Positions 24,784 through 33,233 of a stretch of 38,217 nucleotides of DNA are shown piece after piece. The notes under the pieces are model-generated. The model had not been told where the DNA came from and did not search any database. It saw only the letters and a list, made by a program, of their open reading frames with translations. The DNA comes from Treponema sp. UBA1233 (GTDB taxonomy: Bacteria; Spirochaetota; Spirochaetia; Treponematales; Treponemataceae), in assembly GCA_002309305.1 (NCBI GenBank), contig DBWR01000004.1:14372-52588 (forward strand). Reading direction: 5' to 3'. The position numbers were made by a program, and so were the translations under genes. How positions within the stretch are numbered: the stretch's first letter is position 1; every line of letters starts with the position of its first letter.

Positions 24784-27285
24784 ATGCTTACACTTAAATT
24801 CGGCGGAACTTCCATGGGTTCTGCACGTCGCATTTTGGACAGCGTGGACATTATGGTTGACCGCGCCAAACAGGACCGCATCTCTGTCGTTGTTAGTGCC
24901 GTTGCGGGCGTTTCCAACAAACTTCAGGAAGCAATTGACGGTTGTGTAGCCGGTGGAAATGCCGAGCCTTATGTAAGCCAGATGAGGACAATTCACGAGG
25001 AAATCTGTTCTGAAATCAAATCCAGCCTGCCCGAATTTGACTACGCTCCGGTAAAGGAAAAGCTTGAACACCACATGCGCCGTCTGGACAAACTTTTGAC
25101 AGGCCTTACCACATTCGGTGAATGCCCTGATTCCGTCCACTGCCGCATCATGGGTACCGGAGAAATGATCTGTGCCCCGATAGTCGAAGCAGTCCTTCTT
25201 GCAAAAGGTCAGAGCGTTACGACACTTGATTCACGCAAATTCATCTTTACAACAGGAAACCAAAAGGAAGGTGACGTTGATTATGCCCGCTGTGCAGAAG
25301 CAATGGCTCCATACAGGGACAATGCCGGTGGTTCACAGCAGCCGCGCATACTCCTTTTCCCCGGTTTCATCTGTTCATGGATAAAGGGTTCGGGAGCTAA
25401 TCCAGCAATGGGCCTCATGGGACGCAACGGAAGCGATTTTTCCGCCGCCGTCGTAGGCTATTCGCTCGGTTCCAAAAAGGTTGAATTCTGGACGGACGTA
25501 GACGGTATTTACACGGCAGATCCAAGGGTTGTAAAGGACGCCGTTCTTGTAGACAACATGAGCTACGAAGAGGCTATGGAGCTTTCGTTCTTTGGAAGCA
25601 AAATACTTCATCCCAAAACACTTGCACCACTTGCTTCTAAAAACATTGAGGCATGGAGCCTGAACTCACATAATCCAAAGGCACGCGGAACCTGCATCGG
25701 AAGGGGTCCTTTTGAAAGTGAAAAGGCAACCGGTCCTGTAAGGGGCATTTCATGTCTCAAGGACTGTTCAATGATTTCCGTAAGCGGATCTGGAATGAAG
25801 GGTCGCAAGGGAATGGCGGCAAGAATTTTTGCGGCAGTCAGCAATGCGGGAATCTCTGTCCTTCTTATAACACAGTCTTCTTCTGAATACACTATTTCTT
25901 TCTGCGTAAGGAACGTTTATGCAGATGCTGTTCAGGATGTGCTTAAAAACGAACTTGCCCTCGAGATAAACAGCAAGATTGTAAACCCGATTCAGATAAC
26001 AAGAAACTGCGCCATAGTTTCCATTGTTGGAGACGCCATGAAGGAAAAGCGCGGTGTTGCGGGAACTTTCTTTGACGCACTGGCAAGCAGGGACATCAAC
26101 ATTCTTGCAATAGCACAGGGAGCGGCTGAGCGTTCAATCTCTGCGGTTATAAACGGAACAGACGGTGACATGGCAGTCAGAATCGCCCACCACTTCTTCT
26201 TTAATACGGTACAGTCAATTCAGGTTTATGCATTTGGTGCGGGAACAATCGGCGGTACGATGATAGACCAGATTTGCGAGCAGCAGAAAACCCTTCTTGA
26301 ACAGGGAATCGACATCAAGGTAATGGCAATCGCCAACATCGACGGAATGATTTTTGATGCCGAGGGAATCAAGCTTGAAGGCTGGAGGGATCAGGTAAAG
26401 GATCGTGGAGAAAAGACAAACCTGGACAAGATTCTGGACTTTGTACGCGAGACAAAACCGCTCAACCCGATTTTTGTTGACTGCACGGCAAGCTATGATT
26501 TGCCAGAAAGGTACATAGACATACTCAAGGCTGGAATGAACATAGCCACACCAAACAAGCGTGCAAATTCCATGAGCATGGACTTTTACCACAAGCTTCG
26601 TGAAACGGCAAACAAGATGCACGTACGCTTTTTGTACGAGACAAACGTTGGTGCGGGACTTCCAATCATCGACACACTGCAAAACCTCTTTAAGAGCGGC
26701 GACCGTCTGACGGCATTCAACGGAATTATGTCCGGTTCATTGAGCTATATTTTCGGAAAACTTGATGAAGGCAAGAAATTCAGCGAGGCAGTTCTTGAGG
26801 CAAAGGAACTTCGCTATACGGAGCCAGACCCACGCGATGACCTTAAGGGAACCGACGTTGCAAGAAAGGCACTGATCATAGCCCGTGAATCCGGAATGGA
26901 GATTGAACTTGAAGACATTCAGATGAATTCGATTTTCCCGGAAGGATTCAGTCTTGAAGGCACAACCGAAGAATTCCTTGCCAAACTCCCGGAGCTTGAC
27001 AAATACTTCAGCGACAAGATGGCTTCACTCAAGAAAGAGGGAAAAGTTTTGCGCATGGGAGCCAGCATAAAGGACGGTAAGGTAAGCGTAGGAATGCTTG
27101 AAGTTGGTCCTGATGATCCGCTTTATGGTGTACGTGGAGGAGAAAACGCATTCGTATTCACCACAGCACGCTACACTCCGATTCCACTTACAGTACGCGG
27201 TTATGGAGCTGGTGCAGGAGTTACCGCCGCAGGTGTATTCGGAGACATTCTGCGTACAGTCAGCTGGAACGTCACAAAGTTCTAA
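24784..27285 (+). CDS. thrA: Bifunctional aspartokinase / homoserine dehydrogenase (833 aa)
   Basis: It catalyses the first and third steps from aspartate to threonine and methionine. The aspartokinase part (1-about 300) starts with LKFGGTSMGSARR and contains FWTDVDGIYTADPRVV. Two ACT-like regulatory segments follow (about 325-465), the usual site of threonine feedback. The dehydrogenase part (about 480-833) has the NAD(P) loop AFGAGTIGG, the GIMSGSLSYIF segment and the signature around YTEPDPRDDLKGTDVARKALI. Length is close to that of E. coli ThrA (about 820 aa). It is a single-gene unit with its own promoter. Its end faces the UrtA-like gene 19 bases away with no clear terminator. Confidence 0.95.
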   Translation: MLTLKFGGTSMGSARRILDSVDIMVDRAKQDRISVVVSAVAGVSNKLQEAIDGCVAGGNAEPYVSQMRTIHEEICSEIKSSLPEFDYAPVKEKLEHHMRRLDKLLTGLTTFGECPDSVHCRIMGTGEMICAPIVEAVLLAKGQSVTTLDSRKFIFTTGNQKEGDVDYARCAEAMAPYRDNAGGSQQPRILLFPGFICSWIKGSGANPAMGLMGRNGSDFSAAVVGYSLGSKKVEFWTDVDGIYTADPRVVKDAVLVDNMSYEEAMELSFFGSKILHPKTLAPLASKNIEAWSLNSHNPKARGTCIGRGPFESEKATGPVRGISCLKDCSMISVSGSGMKGRKGMAARIFAAVSNAGISVLLITQSSSEYTISFCVRNVYADAVQDVLKNELALEINSKIVNPIQITRNCAIVSIVGDAMKEKRGVAGTFFDALASRDINILAIAQGAAERSISAVINGTDGDMAVRIAHHFFFNTVQSIQVYAFGAGTIGGTMIDQICEQQKTLLEQGIDIKVMAIANIDGMIFDAEGIKLEGWRDQVKDRGEKTNLDKILDFVRETKPLNPIFVDCTASYDLPERYIDILKAGMNIATPNKRANSMSMDFYHKLRETANKMHVRFLYETNVGAGLPIIDTLQNLFKSGDRLTAFNGIMSGSLSYIFGKLDEGKKFSEAVLEAKELRYTEPDPRDDLKGTDVARKALIIARESGMEIELEDIQMNSIFPEGFSLEGTTEEFLAKLPELDKYFSDKMASLKKEGKVLRMGASIKDGKVSVGMLEVGPDDPLYGVRGGENAFVFTTARYTPIPLTVRGYGAGAGVTAAGVFGDILRTVSWNVTKF

Positions 27286-27304
27286 TCATGCAGAGGGGTT
27301 GCGT

Positions 27305-28522
27305 TCAATTGTCGTTATCCAGCAATCCCACAGCCCAATAATATGAACTCAAATATGGGTCAGGCTTGACAGGTTCAGGTGTGGCCCATATTTCGTCTAT
27401 AAGGCCCTGGCTGTTTATCTTTCCAATCCTTACGGTCTTGTACAGATGCTGGTTTCCGCCGTCTATGGTTACCGGTCCTTCTCCGCTGTCATAGTTCATT
27501 CCCTTTGCGGCAATGCGGACTGCCTCTACATCAAAACTTTCGGCTCTCCTGCATGCCTCCGCCCACAGATGGACTGCAAGATGAGCTGAGGCAATTGGAT
27601 CTCCCGTTACCTTGTCGTCTCCAAATTCCTCTTTGTATGCCCTTACAAATTCCTCGTTCTTTTTGTTCTGTGTGGTCTGATAGTAATTCCATGCAGTAAG
27701 GTGGCCTTCCACAATGGAGGGACCAATTTCCTGAATTTCCTGTTCGCTGATTGAAAAACTAAGGACGATGAAGTCATCTGCCGTATACCCCTTTTCTGCA
27801 AGCTGATGGAAGAATGCAAGATTGGAGTCTCCGTTCAGGGTGTTGATTACGACATCAGGCTTAACTCTGGCTATCTGGTCTATTACATCGGAAAAATCTG
27901 TATGACCAAGGGGGAAATATTCCTCGCCAACATTCTGAGTGTCATAGGTCTTGAGCTGGGCATTGATGATTTTGTTTGCCGTGCGCGGGAAAATATAGTC
28001 GCTTCCCAAAAGGAAAAGCCGTTTGCCGACATTTTCCATGCAATAATCTATGGCGGGAACTACCTGCTGGTTTGGGGATGCACCGGTGTACATGATGTTT
28101 GGACTTGCCTCCATGCCTTCATACTGCAGTGGATACCACAAAAGGCCGTAATCCTTTTCTACAATGGGCTTTACTGCCTTGCGTGAAGCAGATGTCCAGC
28201 AGCCGAAAACAGTTGCAACTTCATCTTCCTCAAGAAGCTTTTGGATTTTGTATGCAAACACCTGTGGTGCGCTTTCTCCGTCTTCCTCAACAACTTCTAT
28301 CTGCCGGCCAAGGATGCCGCCGCGTGCATTTTCTTCCTGAATCGCAAGGAGCTCTGCATCCCTAAGGGGAATTTCGCTTATTGCCATGGTTCCAGTCAAA
28401 GAATGAAGGAGACCGACCTTTACAGTCTCTTCCTTGTGGACTTTTGAACAGGAAAGAAAGGCAAAGACGCATACGATTGAAATAACAACGGCTATATTTC
28501 TATGATTAAAAACAGTTTTCAT
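27305..28522 (-). CDS. UrtA-like periplasmic binding lipoprotein (405 aa)
   Basis: It is a type I periplasmic binding protein very close to the urea/short-amide branch (UrtA, FmdD, AmiC). VGLLHSLTGTMAISE, the FGCWTSASRKAV ligand segment, YPLQYEG, YTGASPNQQ, GSDYIFPRTAN and NTLNGDSNLAFF are all branch signatures. A signal peptide ends in lipobox FLSC with Cys25. The ATG at 28522 is preferred because GGAG lies 6 bases upstream; an ATG at 28534 adds four residues. No UrtBCDE permease or urease gene is in the window. It lies directly behind the receptor cyclase gene, so it may present the ligand to that receptor and not to a transporter. Urea as the ligand is inferred from the branch only. Confidence 0.88.
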   Translation of the reverse strand: MKTVFNHRNIAVVISIVCVFAFLSCSKVHKEETVKVGLLHSLTGTMAISEIPLRDAELLAIQEENARGGILGRQIEVVEEDGESAPQVFAYKIQKLLEEDEVATVFGCWTSASRKAVKPIVEKDYGLLWYPLQYEGMEASPNIMYTGASPNQQVVPAIDYCMENVGKRLFLLGSDYIFPRTANKIINAQLKTYDTQNVGEEYFPLGHTDFSDVIDQIARVKPDVVINTLNGDSNLAFFHQLAEKGYTADDFIVLSFSISEQEIQEIGPSIVEGHLTAWNYYQTTQNKKNEEFVRAYKEEFGDDKVTGDPIASAHLAVHLWAEACRRAESFDVEAVRIAAKGMNYDSGEGPVTIDGGNQHLYKTVRIGKINSQGLIDEIWATPEPVKPDPYLSSYYWAVGLLDNDN

Positions 28523-28543
28523 TTTACGCTCCATTTTCCAGTC

Positions 28544-31500
28544 CTACCCTTCAATTTCGTAAGTGACCATATGGCCCTTGCCCTTTACGTCACATTCAAT
28601 TCCCTCAGAGAATTTTACGTCCGAATCTTTTAAATGCTCGTACACAGATTCTGAGACCCTTATGCGTCCCGGATTGGCGTTTGATTCCATTCGGCTGGCT
28701 ACGTTTACGGTGTTGCCCCAGACATCATACTGGAACTTTGTCTTACCGATGACCCCTGCATTTACAGGTCCGCAGTTGAGTCCTATGCGCATGTTGAACT
28801 GGATGTTGGCTGTTTCGTTGTATGCCTTTAAGTCCTCGAACATTCCCTTTGCAAATTCCACCATCACCCTTGCGTGGTTTGGATTTTTGGAAGGAAGTCC
28901 GCATGCCGCCATATAAGCGTCTCCGATGGTCTTGATTTTTTCAACACCCATTTTCTTTGCCCTTTCGTCAAAGCGGCTGAACAGGTCATTGAGTGAAAAA
29001 ACGATTTCCTCGGCTGTGTGACCGCTGGAAGTCTTGGTAAAGCTTACGATGTCAGAGAAAAGAATCGTTACGTCCGCAAAGTTTTCACCAACAGAATGAA
29101 CGTTGTCCCTTAGCTGTCGGGCGATTTTTTCAGGAAGGATGGCACGGAGCAGCTGGTCTGACTTGTCCTTTTCGTGTGCAAGTTCTGCAGTACGTTCCTT
29201 TACAATTTCTTCCAGCCTGATGTTTTCCCTTGCCATCTTGCGCTGCCTCAGATAGAAGTAACCGATTATTGATGACAGGACCAGTATGATCAGTACAATC
29301 CAGAATGCCGGCAGCTGATAAATATATGGTTTCTGAACAAAAAGTGAGCTTTCCGACTGCTCTGATACAATTCCTTCACCGTTGATAGCATTAACATAGA
29401 AGGTGTATCTTCCCGGCTTCAGGTTCGTATATGAAACAGAACGGCTCGTGGACGGTTCAGAAAAATCATCTTCAAAATTGGTAAGCCTGTGTGTAAACTG
29501 AATTCTTTCCGGTGCGTCAAAACTAAGTCCTGTATATTTTATCTCTATGCGTTTTGTACCTGGCGGAAGTATTATGTCGTTGTCATGATATTTGTAGACT
29601 TTATTGTCAACATTAATGCTCTCTATGCATACAAGTGGCATGACGGATTCCGAGATCTGCTTGTGTGAATCATATACCGCAACCCCATCAACCATAGTAA
29701 GCCACATACGTCCCTGATTGTCGCAAATGCTCACGGCGGTAGAGGTTGGACCGTCCGAATCAAGTCCGTCACTCTTGCTGTAATATTTGACATTCATGAA
29801 CTTTATCTTTCCGTTGACATAATCGTTGAGTTCCTGGGAAGCAAGTGAAGCCACACCGTAGTTGCTTATAAGCCACATATTGTCGTCGTTGTCGGGAATC
29901 AGCTGGAAGACTGAATCTGAGTTTATTCCGGATTCCGAATTTATCCTTTTGAAAACATGGGGAATCGGAGCGTCGGATGTGCTGTAATATGCCGGACACC
30001 ATGTGATTCCTGAGCCTGTGGAAATCCAGTAGGCTTTGTCCTTGTCCTGCATTATCTTAAAGACGATGTTTCCCGCAAGCCCATTTTCCGCATCGATATG
30101 GCCGACAATCTTTTCGTCCTTGAACAGGTAGATTCCACCACCGTCGGTTCCAACCCAGATGACGTCGTTTGTATCCTTGTAGATACACATTATGTATTCG
30201 TTTTCAAGACCTTCCGTCTGCCTGAACGAAGTGATCTTACCGTTGCTGTGGATTATGCTGAGTCCCGTGGTGGTTCCGACATACAGTTCGCCCGGGGATG
30301 TCTCTATTGCAACACGAACCTTGTTTCCGCTAAGTCCTTCCGCCGTAGTCCAGTGCCTTATTCCATCCTTGCCGTAACGGATTTGGCCGGGTTCCGTATA
30401 GCAGCTTACCAGTACGTCTCCGTTTTGTGCTATTCCAACATGACGTATTCGGATTCCCTTTGTCATTTCGGTCAGCTCGTTTTCGACCATCACGTCATCA
30501 TCAAAACACAGGAGTCCGTCATCGGTTCCTATCCAGATTTTGTTTTCCCAATCCTGTGCAATCGCATTAACGGAAGTCTTGAGCTTGGTCATGCGGAATT
30601 TGCCGTGGGTCAGTTTACCGACACCGTTCCTGTCCGTGGCAATCCAGACGTTTCCCTCACGGTCGGAGATTATCTTGTTTATCTTTTGAATTGAATCGGA
30701 ATCGGAATATTCGTAAAATTTACCCTTGCTGTATACTACAAGACCCTTCTCGCATCCGAACCAGATGGTTCCATCCTTTGCAACGTGTGAAGCCCATGTA
30801 GGAATAGTGTCAAGCATTGTGCCCGTTTCGATATGGGTCACCTTGCCGCCGGAGATTTTAACAAGCCCCTGCTCGCTCAAGCCGACCCACAGGTTTCCGT
30901 CGTTGTCCTGGCAGATGGTTGAAGCAAAGTAGTCGTCATATTCTTCAAGTTCAGGCCGCCGGGTAAAAAGACCGTTTTTATACAGGAAGAGGCCTTCTTC
31001 ATTGCTTGTGATGAGCCAAACCCTTCCCTCGCTGTCACAGTACAGGGCCACCGCAATGACGCCCTTTGGGACAGATCCGGGTTCAAACTGGGGGTTGATT
31101 ATCCTTCCTTCCGGAGTAAGGTAGACTACCCCTGAAGCCGTACCAATCCAGATGTTTCCCTGCTTGTCTTCTACAAGAGCCCTTATGGAATTGTTAGGGA
31201 GTCCGTTTTTGGTTGTGTATGACTTGTACTCGCCATTTGCCCCGATTTTCTGAAGTCCTTCGTCATTTGAGCCCAGCCACAGGTTTTTGTGGGAGTCTTC
31301 ATACATTACGCGTACGGAAGAAATGTCCATACCGTTTTCCGAGCCCTTCCTAATGGTGGTGAATTCAACACCGTCAAAGCGCACCAGACCCGCATAGGTT
31401 CCAATATTGATGTAACCGTCGGTGGTCTGCATTATGTCGGTTGCCGTGGTTCCCTTGAGGTCGTCAAAAGTATTCCACATCTGCTTGACGTAATTGTCAA

Positions 31501-31582
31501 AAAAGCTGGACTGGGAGTACGAAAAAGCCACATGAAATACAAGAGAAAGAAAAACAATTATACATTTCCTAAAAGACTTCAT
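28544..31582 (-). CDS. Beta-propeller receptor adenylate cyclase (1012 aa)
   Basis: Signal peptide (1-24), then about 700 periplasmic residues made of repeated two-component-type propeller units (IWIGTASGVV, LWVGLSEQG, IWFGCEKG, VWIATDRNG, IWIGTDDG and others). A Y_Y_Y-like immunoglobulin domain follows (FTHRLTNFED to LKPGRYTFYVNA), then one membrane helix (about 754-777) and a short coiled coil. The class III cyclase domain (about 825-1010) has metal Asp residues in FSDIVSF and TIGDAYMA. Lys in EKIKTIGD and Asp in YDVWGNTVNVASRMES suggest ATP specificity. The extracellular half is that of Bacteroidetes hybrid two-component glycan sensors; here the output is a cyclase. The UrtA-like gene follows in the same unit. 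Confidence 0.9.
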   Translation of the reverse strand: MKSFRKCIIVFLSLVFHVAFSYSQSSFFDNYVKQMWNTFDDLKGTTATDIMQTTDGYINIGTYAGLVRFDGVEFTTIRKGSENGMDISSVRVMYEDSHKNLWLGSNDEGLQKIGANGEYKSYTTKNGLPNNSIRALVEDKQGNIWIGTASGVVYLTPEGRIINPQFEPGSVPKGVIAVALYCDSEGRVWLITSNEEGLFLYKNGLFTRRPELEEYDDYFASTICQDNDGNLWVGLSEQGLVKISGGKVTHIETGTMLDTIPTWASHVAKDGTIWFGCEKGLVVYSKGKFYEYSDSDSIQKINKIISDREGNVWIATDRNGVGKLTHGKFRMTKLKTSVNAIAQDWENKIWIGTDDGLLCFDDDVMVENELTEMTKGIRIRHVGIAQNGDVLVSCYTEPGQIRYGKDGIRHWTTAEGLSGNKVRVAIETSPGELYVGTTTGLSIIHSNGKITSFRQTEGLENEYIMCIYKDTNDVIWVGTDGGGIYLFKDEKIVGHIDAENGLAGNIVFKIMQDKDKAYWISTGSGITWCPAYYSTSDAPIPHVFKRINSESGINSDSVFQLIPDNDDNMWLISNYGVASLASQELNDYVNGKIKFMNVKYYSKSDGLDSDGPTSTAVSICDNQGRMWLTMVDGVAVYDSHKQISESVMPLVCIESINVDNKVYKYHDNDIILPPGTKRIEIKYTGLSFDAPERIQFTHRLTNFEDDFSEPSTSRSVSYTNLKPGRYTFYVNAINGEGIVSEQSESSLFVQKPYIYQLPAFWIVLIILVLSSIIGYFYLRQRKMARENIRLEEIVKERTAELAHEKDKSDQLLRAILPEKIARQLRDNVHSVGENFADVTILFSDIVSFTKTSSGHTAEEIVFSLNDLFSRFDERAKKMGVEKIKTIGDAYMAACGLPSKNPNHARVMVEFAKGMFEDLKAYNETANIQFNMRIGLNCGPVNAGVIGKTKFQYDVWGNTVNVASRMESNANPGRIRVSESVYEHLKDSDVKFSEGIECDVKGKGHMVTYEIEG

Positions 31583-31588
31583 GTATCA

Positions 31589-31617
31589 ATTATAATGCAC
31601 TTTTTCAAATTTTTCAA
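31589..31617 (-). promoter_or_regulatory. Promoter of the receptor cyclase operon (leaderless)
   Basis: Minus strand: TTGAAA (31617-31612), a 17-bp spacer, perfect TATAAT (31594-31589), six bases (TGATAC), then the ATG at 31582. This is the same geometry as the cheW promoter, and there is no Shine-Dalgarno. Confidence 0.75.
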
Positions 31618-31640
31618 TTTTTTTTTGTAAAGCAAGCATT

Positions 31641-31677
31641 GCTAAAGCCCCAATTGTAGACCAACTGGTGCTTTAGC
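31641..31677. terminator. Long hairpin after the OmpA-family gene, no U-tract
   Basis: GCTAAAGC (31641-31648) pairs with GCTTTAGC (31670-31677). The interior pairs further as CCAaTTG with CAAcTGG around the loop TAGAC. It begins 17 bases past the OmpA-family stop on the minus strand. It lacks the U-run of an intrinsic terminator, so a terminator, an mRNA 3'-end stabiliser, or a small RNA are all open. Confidence 0.4.
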
Positions 31678-31694
31678 TGTCAAGGGCTGCTACC

Positions 31695-32774
31695 CTAGTA
31701 TTTGCGGACCAAAGTTACTTCCACCCTGCGGTTCAGCTGGCGTCCCTGCTCAGTATTGTTGTCTCCGCGAGGTTCAGACGATCCCTTTCCGCTGACGGTC
31801 ATCTTGGTTTTGGTCTTGCGCACACCCTGCAGAATCAGATAGTTTGCGACGGTTTCCGCACGCTTCTGGGAGAATTCCACATCGGCTTCCGGGGTTGAAT
31901 CCGCTGTTTTGGCACAGTGACCGACAACATGAAGGTCGTTGGTGTAACGGCGCAGCATTGCGGCAATCTTGTCCAGTTTCGGGTATTCTGACTCCATGAG
32001 GTCAAATGAATCCGGCTTGAAGTTGATTGTATCAAGAGAAATTGTGACACCCTCGTCCGTGAGGCGTACAGAAACGGCTCCCTTAAGATCAGGATCACTT
32101 TCAATTTCCTTTTTGGTCTGTTCGACAATCTTGTTTTCTTCCGTCCTGTCATTCTTTTTGGCATCGGACTTTTTGGAAGAACCGCCGCCATTACCGCCAA
32201 ACACAACGAGCATTCCTACACGGCCGCCCACATAAATTGAATTTGGAGAGTTGAAGGTTTCGATTCCAAATGTCGGGGTAAGCTCAAATTCAAGCATTCC
32301 GTTTGCAAAATTCTTGGGATTGTACCTTAATGAAAGCCCCAACTGCAAAAGCTGGTCTGATCCGGCATATTCAGTTTCCGCAGGTTTTGTCGTCTTGGCT
32401 ATTCCACCGTAGCTGATTTCCGGCTGCAGGGCAAATCCATTGTCACCCAACGGAAAGCGCATCCAGTAACCGAAAAGAACGTCGATGTCCTGTCCTCCAG
32501 TAACCGGATCCTTTTCGCCCAAAAGCGTGTCATAGGCTCCGTGGAAGGAAAAACCGTTCTGCCTGCCAAAAACCGTAACAGGAAGACCTATTTCCATTGA
32601 AATCCCGCCACCTAAATCCGCCGCCGCGTCGTTTGAATGTCCGTTGATGATTGCATTTCCCTGACCGAACACACCGCCACGGAAAACCACGTCCGTATCT
32701 TCAGCAAAACCATTAAATGCCAAAGAAAACAAAGTTGCTGCCAAAATTGTTTTAATGATTTTTTTCATTTTCAT
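31695..32774 (-). CDS. OmpA-family outer-membrane protein (359 aa)
   Basis: A signal peptide (1-24, ending GFA) is followed by about 175 residues with a beta-barrel-like pattern (FRGGVFGQGNAI, GLSLRYNPK, VGGRVGMLVVFGG). A charged linker (GGGSSKKSDAKKNDRTEEN) leads to a C-terminal OmpA domain (about 240-359): INFKPDSFDL, VVGHCAKTADS, FSQKRAETVANYL, and a final GRQLNRRVEVTL with the Asp/Arg-type peptidoglycan contacts. It probably ties the outer membrane to peptidoglycan. AGGAG precedes the ATG. It follows the RRM gene by 15 bases and so shares its promoter. Confidence 0.88.
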   Translation of the reverse strand: MKMKKIIKTILAATLFSLAFNGFAEDTDVVFRGGVFGQGNAIINGHSNDAAADLGGGISMEIGLPVTVFGRQNGFSFHGAYDTLLGEKDPVTGGQDIDVLFGYWMRFPLGDNGFALQPEISYGGIAKTTKPAETEYAGSDQLLQLGLSLRYNPKNFANGMLEFELTPTFGIETFNSPNSIYVGGRVGMLVVFGGNGGGSSKKSDAKKNDRTEENKIVEQTKKEIESDPDLKGAVSVRLTDEGVTISLDTINFKPDSFDLMESEYPKLDKIAAMLRRYTNDLHVVGHCAKTADSTPEADVEFSQKRAETVANYLILQGVRKTKTKMTVSGKGSSEPRGDNNTEQGRQLNRRVEVTLVRKY

Positions 32775-32789
32775 ATATCTCCTAAAAAA

Positions 32790-33050
32790 TTATTGTCTGT
32801 CTGGTCTTTCCCGGGCCTCGCTGACCCGAATGCGCCGTCCGTCCACTTCCCTTCCATTTAGTACGGAAACAGCCTTTTTGGCACATGAATCGTCTTCAAA
32901 TTCAACAAAACCAAAGCCTTTTGAGGTGCCAGTCTGCCTGTCCACAATCACTGAAGCCGAAACAAGGGCCCCATATTCCGAAAAAAGCCTCTGAAGCCCC
33001 TCATTATCAGTTGAATAGCTCAAGTTTCCAACATACAATTTAGTCGCCAT
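32790..33050 (-). CDS. Small RRM RNA-binding protein (86 aa)
   Basis: It is a single RNA-recognition motif: RNP2 LYVGNLSY near residue 5, RNP1 KGFGFVEF near residue 47, then VLNGREVDGRRIRV and a short charged tail. It is like the small RRM proteins of cyanobacteria and spirochaetes, which bind RNA in the cytoplasm. The start MATKLYVG at 33050 is supported by AGGAG upstream and by family length; the open frame continuing to 33125 is not. It is the first gene of a two-gene unit with the OmpA-family protein. Confidence 0.92.
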   Translation of the reverse strand: MATKLYVGNLSYSTDNEGLQRLFSEYGALVSASVIVDRQTGTSKGFGFVEFEDDSCAKKAVSVLNGREVDGRRIRVSEARERPDRQ

Positions 33051-33078
33051 AATACCGCTCCTGCCATATTTTTCCATT

Positions 33079-33107
33079 ATATTATATGAACAACCTACTT
33101 TATTCAA
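33079..33107 (-). promoter_or_regulatory. Promoter of the RRM/OmpA-family unit
   Basis: Minus strand TTGAAT (33107-33102), with overlapping -10 candidates: TAATAT (33084-33079) at a 17-bp spacing, embedded between two TATAAT sequences (33086-33081 and 33081-33076). The leader would be about 30 bases, including AGGAG. Confidence 0.55.
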
Positions 33108-33116
33108 GAGAATATG

Positions 33117-33158
33117 ATAATTCATAATTCATAATTCTTAATTCTTAATTCTTAATTA
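33117..33158. repeat. Six tandem heptamers
   Basis: Three ATAATTC units, two TTAATTC units and one TTAATTA unit stand head to tail between the RRM and metF promoters. Seven consecutive C bases follow at 33162-33168. Confidence 0.85.
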
Positions 33159-33168
33159 TCTCCCCCCC

Positions 33169-33197
33169 TTTACAAAACTGGGCTTTCAATCTATTAT
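33169..33197 (+). promoter_or_regulatory. metF promoter
   Basis: TTTACA (33169-33174), a 17-bp spacer and TATTAT (33192-33197). The start is expected near 33204, with a 30-base leader holding AAGGAT before the ATG. The C7 tract ends one base before the -35 box. Confidence 0.55.
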
Positions 33198-33233
33198 TAA
33201 TCTGTTTTTATATAGAGAATCAAGGATACCACA

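Noticed and set aside
27286..27304. Terminator between thrA and the UrtA-like gene
   Set aside because: The convergent gap is only 19 bases with no hairpin plus T-run.
33051..33125. N-terminal extension of the RRM protein
   Set aside because: The extension covers the promoter and has no family match; the start at 33050 has a ribosome site and gives the normal RRM length.
33117..33158. CRISPR-like array
   Set aside because: The repeats are seven bases long and directly adjacent, without spacers.
33198..33233. SAM riboswitch before metF
   Set aside because: The leader of about 30 bases is far too short for an S-box or related fold.
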